A stretch of 64,000 nt of DNA from Tsukamurella tyrosinosolvens (GTDB lineage Bacteria > Actinomycetota > Actinomycetes > Mycobacteriales > Mycobacteriaceae): assembly GCF_900104775.1 (NCBI RefSeq), contig NZ_FNSA01000003.1, forward strand, positions 2,790,001 to 2,854,000, in the 5' to 3' direction. Positions 56,257 through 63,989 of the stretch are shown one piece after another; position 1 is the first letter of the stretch; every line of letters begins with the position of its first letter. The translations under genes and the position numbers were made by a program. Under the pieces are notes generated by a model. The model saw nothing but the letters and a program-made list of their open reading frames with translations, was not told the DNA's origin and ran no database searches.

Positions 56257-56546
56257 AGGTTCTCTCCACCGGTCATGGCGACATGGTGGGCGAGCACGGC
56301 GCGGCGCTCCTTGTCGAGCGCGTTCTCGTCGATGCCGAAGGACTCGAACATGAGGCTGCGGCTCGAGCGCGGCACGGGCACCAGCTGCTCGTCGCGGAAC
56401 CCGGAATCCTCCTCGTAGTGCGCGAGCACGATTCCCTTCGCGTCGAGCCACTCGAGGAACTCGAAAACGGCGTCCATCTCCGCCTTCTCGGCGGTCATCT
56501 TGTCGATGACGGGAGTCGCGGGCGCGACCGTCTCCATCGCGCTCAT
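56253..56546 (-). CDS. Small acidic helical protein
   Basis: 97 residues. Acidic helices (KAEMDAVFEFLEWLDAKG), then ESFGIDENALDKERRAVLAH. Unknown. Overlaps both neighbours. Confidence 0.64.
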   Translation of the reverse strand: MSAMETVAPATPVIDKMTAEKAEMDAVFEFLEWLDAKGIVLAHYEEDSGFRDEQLVPVPRSSRSLMFESFGIDENALDKERRAVLAHHVAMTGGENL

Positions 56547-56806
56547 GCCGCATCTCCGACGGAGTCGGCGACGGCGTTGAAGTTGAGCGGCCGCGGAGCG
56601 ACGTCGAGGGCCCCGCCCGGGGCGAGCTCCAACTTGATCGCTTCGGCGACCTCGCCGGCGAGCCAGACGGCGTCCTCCTCCGAGAGCGTGCGTCCACGCT
56701 GGTGGTCGTAGCCGGGGTTGATCCCTCGATCGGAGATGGTCTCCGCGATCACATCCGCGAGACGGTGCGTCTCGATCGTGGCGAGTTTCGCTGTCTGGAT
56801 CGCCAT
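56543..56806 (-). CDS. Small protein, first gene after operator copy 3
   Basis: 87 residues, CAGGAGG before ATG. Helix LATIETHRLADVIAETISD and a region with EEDAVWLAGEVAEAIKLEL. Unknown. The operator lies 47 bp upstream. Confidence 0.66.
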   Translation of the reverse strand: MAIQTAKLATIETHRLADVIAETISDRGINPGYDHQRGRTLSEEDAVWLAGEVAEAIKLELAPGGALDVAPRPLNFNAVADSVGDAA

Positions 56807-56852
56807 CTGGGCCTCCTGGTGTGTTGCGGAGCGGCCCGCTTCGATGCGTCCG

Positions 56853-56871
56853 ACTCTCTATTTTAGAGAGT
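56853..56871 (-). promoter_or_regulatory. Palindromic operator and -10 box, copy 3
   Basis: ACTCTCTAAAATAGAGAGT, a perfect 19-bp palindrome with the invariant 15-bp core at 56855-56869. TAAAAT reads on the minus strand towards the operon 56806-50193. Confidence 0.87.
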
Positions 56872-56918
56872 AGAACGTATCCGTCCGAGACGCAACAGCG
56901 CCTCCCCGAGCGCCTCGC

Positions 56919-57083
56919 TCATTCCGTGCCGCGGACAATTCCGCAGGAGCGTAGATCGTCAACCGCCAGCTGCAGGCGAGCGAGGAGCTCCTCAGCCTCG
57001 CGCAGCGGAATCGACTGGTACGGAACCTCGATCACGAGTCGGTCGAACTGGACCACGATGTCCGCGTTCGGCTCAGCCGCCAC
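56919..57083 (-). CDS. 54-residue protein
   Basis: GTG 57083, overlapping the previous gene by 11 bp. Strands DIVVQFDRLVIEVPYQSIPL, then an acidic helix (REAEELLARLQLAVDDL). Last gene of its operon, just before operator copy 3. Confidence 0.58.
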   Translation of the reverse strand: MAAEPNADIVVQFDRLVIEVPYQSIPLREAEELLARLQLAVDDLRSCGIVRGTE

Positions 57084-57279
57084 AGCGCGCCTGCTCGAAG
57101 TCGGGGCGGTAGAAGTACTCCGCGGGGCCGTCCGAGCGCCAGCGCCCGTCGTCGGTCTTCGCGCGGATGTTCCCGTTCTTGAAGACGTGAGTCACCCGCA
57201 GCGGCCGCTGCTTGAATGCCGCCTCGTACTCCCGGTAGTCGACCGGCAAGACGATGTCGCCCACCTGCAGGTCAGTCAT
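57073..57279 (-). CDS. Small beta-rich protein
   Basis: 68 residues from ATG 57279 (GAGAGGAA upstream). VGDIVLPVDYREYEAAFKQ, then LRVTHVFKNGNIRAKTDDG, like a small SH3-type barrel. Related in layout to the protein at 36511. Confidence 0.65.
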   Translation of the reverse strand: MTDLQVGDIVLPVDYREYEAAFKQRPLRVTHVFKNGNIRAKTDDGRWRSDGPAEYFYRPDFEQARCGG

Positions 57280-57316
57280 AGCATTCCTCTCATCGTGCGC
57301 TTCAGCGCGGGAAGGT

Positions 57317-58108
57317 TCATCTGGGGCCGGTGCCGTTCGTTGGTGACGGGATCTGGTTCCGCGGCGTTGCGACGCGCCCCATGATGGTGAGCCGAGAGAG
57401 CGCCATGGTCTGCGCGTTCGGGGCGGGGTCCTCGGAGGAACCTGTTGCGGCGAGAACCGTGACCGACAGTGCGCGCGACGCCACGGTGGAGTCGATACGG
57501 AACGTGACTGGAGCACGACCGGGACGGACAGGCTGGGTGTAGACGGAACCGCCGGTCCGCCAGGTCAGGAGCGTCGGACTCCCGACCGTGGTCCACATGT
57601 CCACGCCACGGTCGTCGACGTAGTCGTAACCCGGGACGAACGTGACTGCCGAGACCGCGACCTCACGTTCGAAGACGATGTTGAGGACCGGGCGTGTGTC
57701 TTCGCTGCCACAGACCCATGCCCTGGTCGGATTCTGGGCGAGCGCTCCCACCGGGTCCGATCCGATCCGGTTGCAGGTCGTCGTCAGGGCCAGCGGAGTC
57801 AGCGGAACCTCGGGCGCAGCCCAGTCCACGACCCAGTCGGTCGCCGAGGACGGCGCCGCCGCCCCCGGGGGGCGTGGCGTGACCGGTGTCGGCCACGCCC
57901 CGATCTCCTCGGTCTTCGGCGCGGCGCCGAGCCGGTTGAGCGCCTCGGACGTGCGGTAGGTGGTGTAGAGGCCGACCAGGCTCAGCACCAGAGACGCGAC
58001 CGCCGCTGCGAGCGTGACGGCCTGCAGGCGTGGAACTCGCCTCGACGAGCCCCAGGGATCGGCGGCGATCACAGGGACGGCGGGCTCGGGATTCGGATCG
58101 AGCGACAT
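57317..58108 (-). CDS. Membrane-anchored protein with discoidin-like domain
   Basis: 263 residues from ATG 58108 (TGATG overlap). One membrane helix (about 32-50, VTLAAAVASLVLSLVGLYTT), a Pro-rich linker, then a beta domain: LNIVFEREVAVSAVTFVPG, YVDDRGVDMW and FRIDSTVASRALSVTVLA. This order of strands resembles F5/8 type C (discoidin) or NPCBM domains that bind sugars; pattern only. It may sit outside on the cell wall. Confidence 0.68.
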   Translation of the reverse strand: MSLDPNPEPAVPVIAADPWGSSRRVPRLQAVTLAAAVASLVLSLVGLYTTYRTSEALNRLGAAPKTEEIGAWPTPVTPRPPGAAAPSSATDWVVDWAAPEVPLTPLALTTTCNRIGSDPVGALAQNPTRAWVCGSEDTRPVLNIVFEREVAVSAVTFVPGYDYVDDRGVDMWTTVGSPTLLTWRTGGSVYTQPVRPGRAPVTFRIDSTVASRALSVTVLAATGSSEDPAPNAQTMALSRLTIMGRVATPRNQIPSPTNGTGPR

Positions 58109-58272
58109 CAAGGGTTCTCCTCGCAGTAGCAGCCGCAGTTCTCGCACGCCCCCGGCCCGAACACGTCGGGCGGCGCACACTCACCGTCGGCGTAGCAGGC
58201 GAAGCCTGCTCCGTCCCGGCCGACCGGGCGCCAGCAGCGGCGACAGATGAGTTCGGGCACGAGGTCAGCCAT
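58108..58272 (-). CDS. 54-residue Cys-rich protein
   Basis: ATG 58272 lies within the end of the previous gene, and the TGA overlaps the next ATG. LICRRCWRPVGRDG, FACYADGEC and ACENCGCYC: eight cysteines, two zinc sites likely. Confidence 0.67.
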   Translation of the reverse strand: MADLVPELICRRCWRPVGRDGAGFACYADGECAPPDVFGPGACENCGCYCEENP

Positions 58273-58450
58273 CATCGCCCCCTCCGTCCCGGCTCGATGG
58301 GGTGCGGCGGCGACCCCGCGTGAGTCGGTGGGTGAGGCGACGACGCTGAGCTCCGAAGAACCGGCGGAGGCGGCCCGGCCGACGCGAGCGGCCGTCGCGG
58401 TCGAAGAAGTCCAGCGCCGTGTCGAGCAGCTCCTCGAAGATCTCATCCAT
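58265..58450 (-). CDS. Small basic protein
   Basis: 61 residues from ATG 58450 (GTGGAGG upstream). Acidic helical start (MDEIFEELLDTALDFFDRD), then Arg-rich (RRFFGAQRRRLTHRLTRG). A basic tail of this kind may contact nucleic acid. Confidence 0.62.
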   Translation of the reverse strand: MDEIFEELLDTALDFFDRDGRSRRPGRLRRFFGAQRRRLTHRLTRGRRRTPSSRDGGGDDG

Positions 58451-58793
58451 GGCGCACTCCTCCACGTTCGGAGCCGTCTCGCGGTGCGCAGCAGTGTGCG
58501 CGGTGCAGGAGGTCGTCGGCTTCATCCTCGGAAGCAAGGTCCTCGTGCGTGATTGCAGCGAGGTCGCCGGCGACGGAGATCACGCCGGAGCCGTACTCGT
58601 CGCCCTGCACCAGGATCTCGACGAGGCCGGCGGTCGCCGGCACGGTGACGTGCTCAAGGTGATCGGCATCGTGGAGAGCGTGCGCCACCCGGACGAGCAG
58701 CAGCGCGAGGAACTGGCGAGGGGGCAGCCGTCGCGCCTCGTCGAGGGTTCGCGCCGCGGTGTCGAAGAGTTGGACGATCGGCCCCCTACCCAT
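58443..58793 (-). CDS. Small helical protein
   Basis: 116 residues. Helical with LPPRQFLALLLVRVAHALHD and strands TAGLVEILVQGDEYG. Cys pair AHCCAPR near the end. Unknown. Confidence 0.62.
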   Translation of the reverse strand: MGRGPIVQLFDTAARTLDEARRLPPRQFLALLLVRVAHALHDADHLEHVTVPATAGLVEILVQGDEYGSGVISVAGDLAAITHEDLASEDEADDLLHRAHCCAPRDGSERGGVRHG

Positions 58794-59166
58794 GGCACCA
58801 CCCGGTATGGCGGCGACCGCACGCGGTGCAGTCCAGCGGCGCCGGGCTGCAGAGACCGCGCCCGCACTCGACCCCGAAGACGCAGCCGCTGCACATGATC
58901 GAGTAGCGCTCGATGTGGCCGGTGTAGCCGACGGTCTCGCCGCGCCGGCCGCAGCACTCGCAAACCAGGCGCCCTTCGACGCACCACCGTGCCACCAGTT
59001 CGGCGTAGTGGCGGCGCCGGATTGCGTCTGCCTCGATGCCGATCCGCCACGGCGCGATCGGCGTGACGGGGTGTGTGATGCCGTACCAGAGCAGCATTCG
59101 ACGCAGACGGCGGTTCGTGCCGGCGCCGGCCGGCCTTCTCGCGGCCATCCAGGATGTGGTGCTCAC
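58786..59166 (-). CDS. Cys-rich zinc-binding-like protein
   Basis: 126 residues from GTG 59166. Basic start, then RWCVEGRLVCECCGRRG, MCSGCVFGVECGRGLC and LDCTACGRRHTGWC. At least three CxxC-type pairs. Unknown function; probably nucleic-acid or protein binding through zinc. Confidence 0.68.
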   Translation of the reverse strand: MSTTSWMAARRPAGAGTNRRLRRMLLWYGITHPVTPIAPWRIGIEADAIRRRHYAELVARWCVEGRLVCECCGRRGETVGYTGHIERYSIMCSGCVFGVECGRGLCSPAPLDCTACGRRHTGWCHG

Positions 59167-59396
59167 GGCTCCTGGTCCTGACCCTGAATCGTCAGCACGA
59201 TCACGAGCTGGTCGTCCTCCACCCGCAGGCGCGACCAGTCGTCCATGGAGGTGCTGATCCCGTGTTCCTTAGCGACGTCCTGGGCCCACTTCAGCGCGAT
59301 ACCGAAGTCCTTCCAGTCGCCACCCTCCGGCCACGGACACGGGACGATGAACCGGTGTTCGGTGACGGTGCGCACGGTGTGAGTTGCGTTGGTCAT
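59163..59396 (-). CDS. Small protein
   Basis: 77 residues, GAGGAGG before ATG, GTGA overlap to the next gene. HRFIVPCPWPEGGDWKDFG, then a helix and strands (LRVEDDQLVIVLTI). Unknown. Confidence 0.63.
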   Translation of the reverse strand: MTNATHTVRTVTEHRFIVPCPWPEGGDWKDFGIALKWAQDVAKEHGISTSMDDWSRLRVEDDQLVIVLTIQGQDQEP

Positions 59397-59746
59397 GAGG
59401 CCTCCTCGAGGGTCGGTCGGCGGGACGCGTCTGTGGGCGGGTCAGATGTGAGGTTCTGCACGACCACGCCGCGCTTCTTCGTCGCGGACCACAGACGGAC
59501 TGTGGCGCCGCTGGCGTCCTCTCGCCGCACCTCCCAGCCGACCCAGACGCCTTGGCGATAGACGTCGGTGATCGTCGTCATGCCGCCGCCGAGGTGCCGC
59601 ACCGTGATGCTGTGATCGGTCCTGTGCCGCATTCGTCCGCGATGGTGCTCGACGCGCGGCTGGGCACAGACGCGAGCCTCGAGGCCTGCCTTGTTGATGG
59701 AGGCGGCGAGGCGGTCCCATCGTGATTCTCCGTGCGGCCCCGTCAC
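59393..59746 (-). CDS. Small beta-rich protein
   Basis: 117 residues from GTG 59746 (GTGA overlap). Helix WDRLAASINKAGLEARV, then strand pairs (SITVRHLGGGMTTITDVY, WVGWEVRREDASGATVRLW). Unknown. Confidence 0.63.
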   Translation of the reverse strand: MTGPHGESRWDRLAASINKAGLEARVCAQPRVEHHRGRMRHRTDHSITVRHLGGGMTTITDVYRQGVWVGWEVRREDASGATVRLWSATKKRGVVVQNLTSDPPTDASRRPTLEEAS

Positions 59747-60114
59747 AGTCGCACCAGGGTGTGGTCTCGGACGACGTCTGCCGTTCTCCGGCACTGCGGA
59801 CAGAACCACGCGACGGAGCACTCGCGGGAGACGTACTTGCGTAACGAGCGCTGCAGCCACCGGGCGCAGGGGTCACACACCACTCCACGAGCCCGCTCGT
59901 GCTGGACGGTGAGGCACGGTTCCAGCGTCAGGCGCCACAGCGCGGGACCGTGGTAGGCCCGGGCTCCGCGCTCGGCCCCGACGAGATGCGCGTGGCACGT
60001 GATCCGTCTGCTGAGCATCCGCTCCAGCGCCTCGACCTCCTCGATGCCTGACGGGCCGAGGCCACTGATGTCTTCGAAGGCCCGAGTCACGTCCGGGTCG
60101 ATCCGCTCTCGCAT
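59743..60114 (-). CDS. Small Cys-containing protein, first gene after operator copy 4
   Basis: 123 residues, AGGAGG before ATG. A helical start (EEVEALERMLSRRI) is followed by RGVVCDPCARWLQRSL and AWFCPQCRRTADV, two CxxC pairs. The operator ends only 12 bp before the start codon, so repression would be direct. Confidence 0.68.
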   Translation of the reverse strand: MRERIDPDVTRAFEDISGLGPSGIEEVEALERMLSRRITCHAHLVGAERGARAYHGPALWRLTLEPCLTVQHERARGVVCDPCARWLQRSLRKYVSRECSVAWFCPQCRRTADVVRDHTLVRL

Positions 60115-60126
60115 ACACCCTCCTAG

Positions 60127-60141
60127 TCTCTATTTTAGAGA
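60127..60141 (-). promoter_or_regulatory. Palindromic operator and -10 box, copy 4
   Basis: TCTCTAAAATAGAGA on the minus strand, followed by CTAGGAGGGTGT and ATG. The close fit of -10 box, ribosome site and start shows that this palindrome is a promoter. Confidence 0.9.
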
Positions 60142-60188
60142 TTATCAGGAAGTGGTGGAAGGTCAAGATTTTCGATGAGGCGCGCCAT

Positions 60189-60209
60189 TGGGGCGGTGAA
60201 TCCGCCCCA
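60189..60209 (-). terminator. Hairpin after the operon 61792-60214
   Basis: TGGGGCGG pairs with CCGCCCCA (8 bp, 5-nt loop), a few bases past the last stop of the rightmost operon. Confidence 0.55.
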
Positions 60210-60213
60210 GAGG

Positions 60214-60450
60214 TCAGGACGCGGTCTGAGCGGCGGTCGCGGTGTCCGCATCGACGACTTCCATGTGGCTCCAGAAGCCCGACGCCCACACCACGTAGCG
60301 GATCTCCCCCCGCGTGTTGTCCGCGTGCGCGAGATGCAGGGTTCCGTTCCGGTCGACCTCGTCGTAGCTCACGCTGTCGTACCGCACGGGGGTGTCCTTG
60401 CCGGCCGGGTAGACGAGAACGGCCTCGAGGCTGGGGTTGTTGTTCGACAT
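60214..60450 (-). CDS. Small beta-rich protein
   Basis: 78 residues from ATG 60450 (GAGAGGAA upstream). Strands LEAVLVYPAGKDTPVRYDSV, then EIRYVVWASGFWSHMEVVDA. Unknown. Confidence 0.64.
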   Translation of the reverse strand: MSNNNPSLEAVLVYPAGKDTPVRYDSVSYDEVDRNGTLHLAHADNTRGEIRYVVWASGFWSHMEVVDADTATAAQTAS

Positions 60451-60517
60451 GGGGTTCCTCTCGGGGTGGATTGGGCGGAGCTTCTGCCCAGCGACCTGTT
60501 GGGGGCCGCTAGGAGGT

Positions 60518-61117
60518 CTAGGCGGCGACGGTCTCCCCGCCGGCCTCGTGGAGCCGATGGAAGACCGACAATGCGGTGCGCTGCCAGGATTCGGCGACAT
60601 GGAACGACCGAATCGTGTCGGCCGCCTCCGGTGCGGTGGCGAGGAACGCCATGATGGCGCCGTCGCGGAGGTAGAACTGGGTGCCGTAGTAGTTGCCGGC
60701 GGCCCGCATGCCGGAGTCGATGCCCGTGACGTAACTGCCCAGGCGCGGCTCCCGCTCCAGGGCTGCGAAGCGCTCGGATGAGCCGGTCGCGCGGTCCGCG
60801 GCGGTGCGCCGGGACGGCACCAGGAGCCCGAGCTTGACGCTCAGGCGCCACCCCGGCGCAGGCGCACCGTCGCCGGCGGGCGCGAACCCGGCGACACGCG
60901 TCACCCCGAGAGAGCTCTGGGTGTAGACCTCCTCGAAGGACGATCCCGCCTCCTCGGCGAGCACGGTGATGTCGCGAACCCACTGAGCGTGAGCCGCCTC
61001 GAAGACCTGCGCCTCGTCGAGGTGGATGGGGTCCGTAGTGATCCACCAGGCGGCCGGCGTTCCCGCGGGTACCGGGGCCAGGAGCTTCGCGAGCTTGTCC
61101 AAGTCAGGGGTGAGCAT
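60518..61117 (-). CDS. Hypothetical alpha/beta protein
   Basis: 199 residues from ATG 61117 (GAAAGAAG upstream). Trp-rich start (TPAAWWITTDPIHLDEAQ), helix, strands (GWRLSVKLGLLVPSRR) and a region with NYYGTQFYLRDGAIMAFLAT. No family recognised. Confidence 0.65.
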   Translation of the reverse strand: MLTPDLDKLAKLLAPVPAGTPAAWWITTDPIHLDEAQVFEAAHAQWVRDITVLAEEAGSSFEEVYTQSSLGVTRVAGFAPAGDGAPAPGWRLSVKLGLLVPSRRTAADRATGSSERFAALEREPRLGSYVTGIDSGMRAAGNYYGTQFYLRDGAIMAFLATAPEAADTIRSFHVAESWQRTALSVFHRLHEAGGETVAA

Positions 61118-61164
61118 GTCGGTCTTCTTTCGCGCGTGGTTGGTCGGGAGGGCAGTCGCGTCGG

Positions 61165-61446
61165 TCAGTCCGGCGCTTCGCCGTCGGGCAGGAGGTGTTC
61201 GAGCACCCAGGGCGGGACGTCTTCGGACCCGGCGTGCCACACGCGGTAGGTCAGCTCGTCGCCGTGTTCGCCGCCGGCGAGCAGAACCGGCCCCCAGGCG
61301 AGCACCGCCCACGCGCCGCGGATCGCGTCCGCGACGACGCTCTGGACCTCGTGCGGGCAGAACAGCTGGCCGGATTCGGACCGTGGCGGGGCGACATCCC
61401 AGTCACTCACCAGAGCGGCGAGAATCTCGTCGTCGTGCCCATGCAT
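61165..61446 (-). CDS. Small protein
   Basis: 93 residues from ATG 61446 (GAGGAGG upstream; GTG 61455 is an alternative). FCPHEVQSVVADAIRGAW, then strands AVLAWGPVLLAG and ELTYRVWHAG. Unknown. Confidence 0.63.
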   Translation of the reverse strand: MHGHDDEILAALVSDWDVAPPRSESGQLFCPHEVQSVVADAIRGAWAVLAWGPVLLAGGEHGDELTYRVWHAGSEDVPPWVLEHLLPDGEAPD

Positions 61447-61459
61447 CGTGTCCACCTCC

Positions 61460-61792
61460 TCAGCTCGCCACGGGAAGCGTGAAGGACGAGACCCGGTACC
61501 CCAGCTGTGCGAGCGCGAGCTCGGGGTCCGTAGTGCCGGCGACGGAGCGGTGCTGCCAGAAGTCGGCGATGTCGCCGTCCGAGGCTGCGGGGTACACGTG
61601 GCAGCTGTTGCGCGGCGGGTCCGGGATGACGAGGACTGCGCGCGGTACGTCGGCGCCGACGACCATCGGCCGGCTCAGGAGGTAGTAGCGCTGCTCGGTG
61701 CCGATCCGGCTTCCGCGACGGTGCCGGACGCTCTCCATCGCGACGGGGCGCGAATCCACGGGCACGTCAGTGGTGGCATCGAAATCAGCCAT
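61460..61792 (-). CDS. Hypothetical protein, first gene after operator copy 5
   Basis: 110 residues from ATG 61792 (GAGAGGACC upstream; in-frame ATG 61831 is an alternative). RYYLLSRPMVVGADVPRAVL, CHVYPAASDGDIADFWQH. Unknown. The operator is 288 bp upstream, the longest leader of the five operons. Confidence 0.64.
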   Translation of the reverse strand: MADFDATTDVPVDSRPVAMESVRHRRGSRIGTEQRYYLLSRPMVVGADVPRAVLVIPDPPRNSCHVYPAASDGDIADFWQHRSVAGTTDPELALAQLGYRVSSFTLPVAS

Positions 61793-62079
61793 GGTCAGGT
61801 CCTCTCGGCCGCAGGCAATCAGGTCAGGCATCGCAGGTCTACTCGATTCCGTGGATCGGGTTGGTGGGCGGCGCGGGTCTAGCACCGTATTCCGGAGCAC
61901 TGACGGATTTGGGCCTGGCGAGTGGGCCGCCGCACGTACAGACGGACCTCGAAGTCCTAATCGAGAACCCCTTCCTCTTCCCAGCCGTGACCGGCTCTCG
62001 CATCGCTCGGACCGAGATGCAGAGCGACGAGGGCGTTGATCACACCGACACAGAAGCGTCCGGCACCTCACCGTCAGAC
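61793..62079 (-). other. Long leader without a clear gene
   Basis: 287 bp between operator copy 5 and the first gene. I see no ORF with a ribosome site and no strong hairpin. It may be an untranslated leader with a regulatory role, or it may hold a lost gene. Confidence 0.35.
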
Positions 62080-62094
62080 TCTCTATTTTAGAGA
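62080..62094 (-). promoter_or_regulatory. Palindromic operator and -10 box, copy 5
   Basis: TCTCTAAAATAGAGA on the minus strand, flanked by CTAA and GT as in copies 3 and 4. Heads the operon 61792-60214. Confidence 0.82.
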
Positions 62095-62777
62095 TTAGCA
62101 CGAGGCACGCGTGCCTCAAAGCCGAACAGGATCGGCCTGCCTCACAGCCGTGCTCACCAGACAGCCTCTCGAGTGACACGGTGGCCAACGGCCGAGAGAT
62201 GCAGACCTCGACTGGCGCAGCCCTCGCACCGGTGGAACGCACCCCTGGAAGGTTCGTGAGACGGCCCTCGACGTTCCGCTGAATCAAGCGCGCTCCAGCG
62301 CCACCAGATGCTGCTCCGTAGCCCACCCGGAGTCGCCCCGACTGGTCAATTGGTGCGCGATGCCGGCGTGGGCGGTGTGGGCGTCGAGCCCCTCGGCTGC
62401 CGAACGCCACTAAGCCCTGCAACCAAGCCGGGGCCGCGGTACCCGAAGTCCCGTCGCGAGCAACGGCGTAGGGAAGCTCCGACAGAGCCGAGCCATACGG
62501 ATTTGACACACCACCTGCCCGTGCAGGGGTGCAGCGGAACGGCACCCGAAGTGCCGAGAAGTGGGAGATTCGACCTCGCGTGGTCGGCTGCATCGCTACC
62601 CTCCGGACGTTTGACGGCTCGCTGAAGAGAGGGGTATTCCCCCTCTTCGCGACCGCTGTCCGAGTTACTCAGGGCAACGAGAAAATGTCCATCACAGGCG
62701 ACTGAGATGCGCTGACGCGAACGATAGCACGTCGCACGAAACTCGCCACAGAAACGACAAGTTGTCTAGTCGGACGA
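62095..62777. other. Non-coding region between the small-gene array and the hydrolase
   Basis: About 680 bp. A weak plus-strand ORF (62308-62625) lacks a ribosome site and has a low-quality, Arg/Pro-rich translation. The short palindrome GAGGCACGCGTGCCTC lies near 62102-62117. A hairpin at 62624 is the only other feature. Confidence 0.5.
62624..62648. terminator. Hairpin downstream of the hydrolase gene
   Basis: GAAGAGAGGGG pairs with CCCCCTCTTC (one mismatch) around TATT. About 130 bp past the stop of the hydrolase. Confidence 0.55.
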
Positions 62778-63929
62778 CTACCGCGCCTGCCAAGAAGCCG
62801 CCTGCGAACGAGCGATGGAGACCAAGCGCTCCAAGCCGAAGTTCAGATCGATCAGATGCGTCTGATACAGGGGCAACTCGTTAATGGTCTGAGGCCCCGA
62901 CAGTGTGATGCGGTAGAGATTGTTCTTGCCGCCAGTGCACTGCCCGACACCACGGCCCGCACCGATCGTCCACGTGCTCGACGACGTCGGCCAGCCTTGC
63001 GGGTAGGCCGTGACCTGAAGGAGGGCGGCCATCAGCCCTGGCGCGAATGGGCGACTGGGCATCGTGACTCCCACAGGCCCCTGCTCGTCTGCGAGTTTGG
63101 CAGGGTCTGTGCACACGACGGCGCGCCCGGCGCCGACGGGGAGTCCGACAGCGGCGCCGGTGACATCTTCGGCACTATCTCCGAACAAGGAGAGCGCGGG
63201 AGATGACGCGCTTGTCGAGTACGCGACGACGCAGCCGTACTCACCTCGGCTGGTGCATGTCGGGATGTTGCGGAAGTCGCCCCCTCGCGTGGAGCCGGGT
63301 GCTGTAGTCACGTTCCCGCCCAGCAGAAACGCACCTACCACCTTCGAGCGCACCGAGGCGTTCGAGTCCACTTCCTCTCGGAGCAGTTTGCGCAGCATGT
63401 GCGTCCCCTGGGAGTGCCCCAAGAACACGACGCCGCGCCCTCCGTTGTCGCGCGAAAGATAGTCGCGCCACGCGGAACGTACGGCTTCATAGGCCGTGTC
63501 GAATGCCGGCTTGATACTCAAGAGCGACGCCGGTGCGAGCGCGGCGAGCGGGACCTGCGGGTAGAGCGGTGCGAACACACGACACATCCCGGAGAAGCGG
63601 GCTGCCTGCATTGTCGCGATCGACCGCACCTCCGGCGACGCAACGGCCTGGGCGTTGAGGGCAAGGTCGTTGCTCACAGTGGGGTACACGTAGAAGCAGT
63701 CGACGGGCTGATCCGAAGCTTTCGGGAGGCCCGCTTTGGTCACCTTGCCAGTTCCGAGGTCTGTGATGTCCATGGGGACAACACACGGATTTGCTACCCC
63801 GGGTCGACACAGCCAACCCGTCTTGCCTGGCGCTGCGCTGGCACCACCGGCCGCCGTTGTCAGCACGCCCATCGCCAACGCTGCAGCTGCCAGAGCGGAG
63901 ATCCCGCTGGTCGAGAATCTGGTCACCAT
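62778..63929 (-). CDS. Secreted DUF3089-type alpha/beta hydrolase (esterase/lipase-like)
   Basis: 383 residues from ATG 63929 (AAGGTGA 5 nt upstream; GTG 63938 is the alternative). Signal peptide about 1-33 (ending GASAA). The nucleophile elbow GHSQG near 190, YVYPTVSND and FAPLYPQ fit DUF3089, a group of secreted actinobacterial hydrolases. Six or more cysteines (LCRPG, NPCVV, DCFYV, MCRVF, TCTS, YGCVV) suggest disulphides. It could act on lipids of the cell envelope. It has its own promoter and is separate from the small-gene regulon. Confidence 0.87.
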   Translation of the reverse strand: MVTRFSTSGISALAAAALAMGVLTTAAGGASAAPGKTGWLCRPGVANPCVVPMDITDLGTGKVTKAGLPKASDQPVDCFYVYPTVSNDLALNAQAVASPEVRSIATMQAARFSGMCRVFAPLYPQVPLAALAPASLLSIKPAFDTAYEAVRSAWRDYLSRDNGGRGVVFLGHSQGTHMLRKLLREEVDSNASVRSKVVGAFLLGGNVTTAPGSTRGGDFRNIPTCTSRGEYGCVVAYSTSASSPALSLFGDSAEDVTGAAVGLPVGAGRAVVCTDPAKLADEQGPVGVTMPSRPFAPGLMAALLQVTAYPQGWPTSSSTWTIGAGRGVGQCTGGKNNLYRITLSGPQTINELPLYQTHLIDLNFGLERLVSIARSQAASWQAR

Positions 63930-63983
63930 CCACGTCACCTTTTCGGCTGCACGGGGTTGTGTGGCCCCCGCTCCTGAGCGGCA

Positions 63984-63989
63984 AGTGTA
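63984..63989 (-). promoter_or_regulatory. Candidate -10 box of the hydrolase gene
   Basis: TACACT on the minus strand about 55 bp before ATG 63929, with TTGTGC about 10 bp further upstream. The gene has a ribosome site, so a leader is expected. Confidence 0.45.

Noticed and set aside
62308-62625. A 105-codon plus-strand ORF before the hydrolase
   Set aside because: No ribosome site, Arg/Pro/Ser-rich translation, no neighbours in the same direction.
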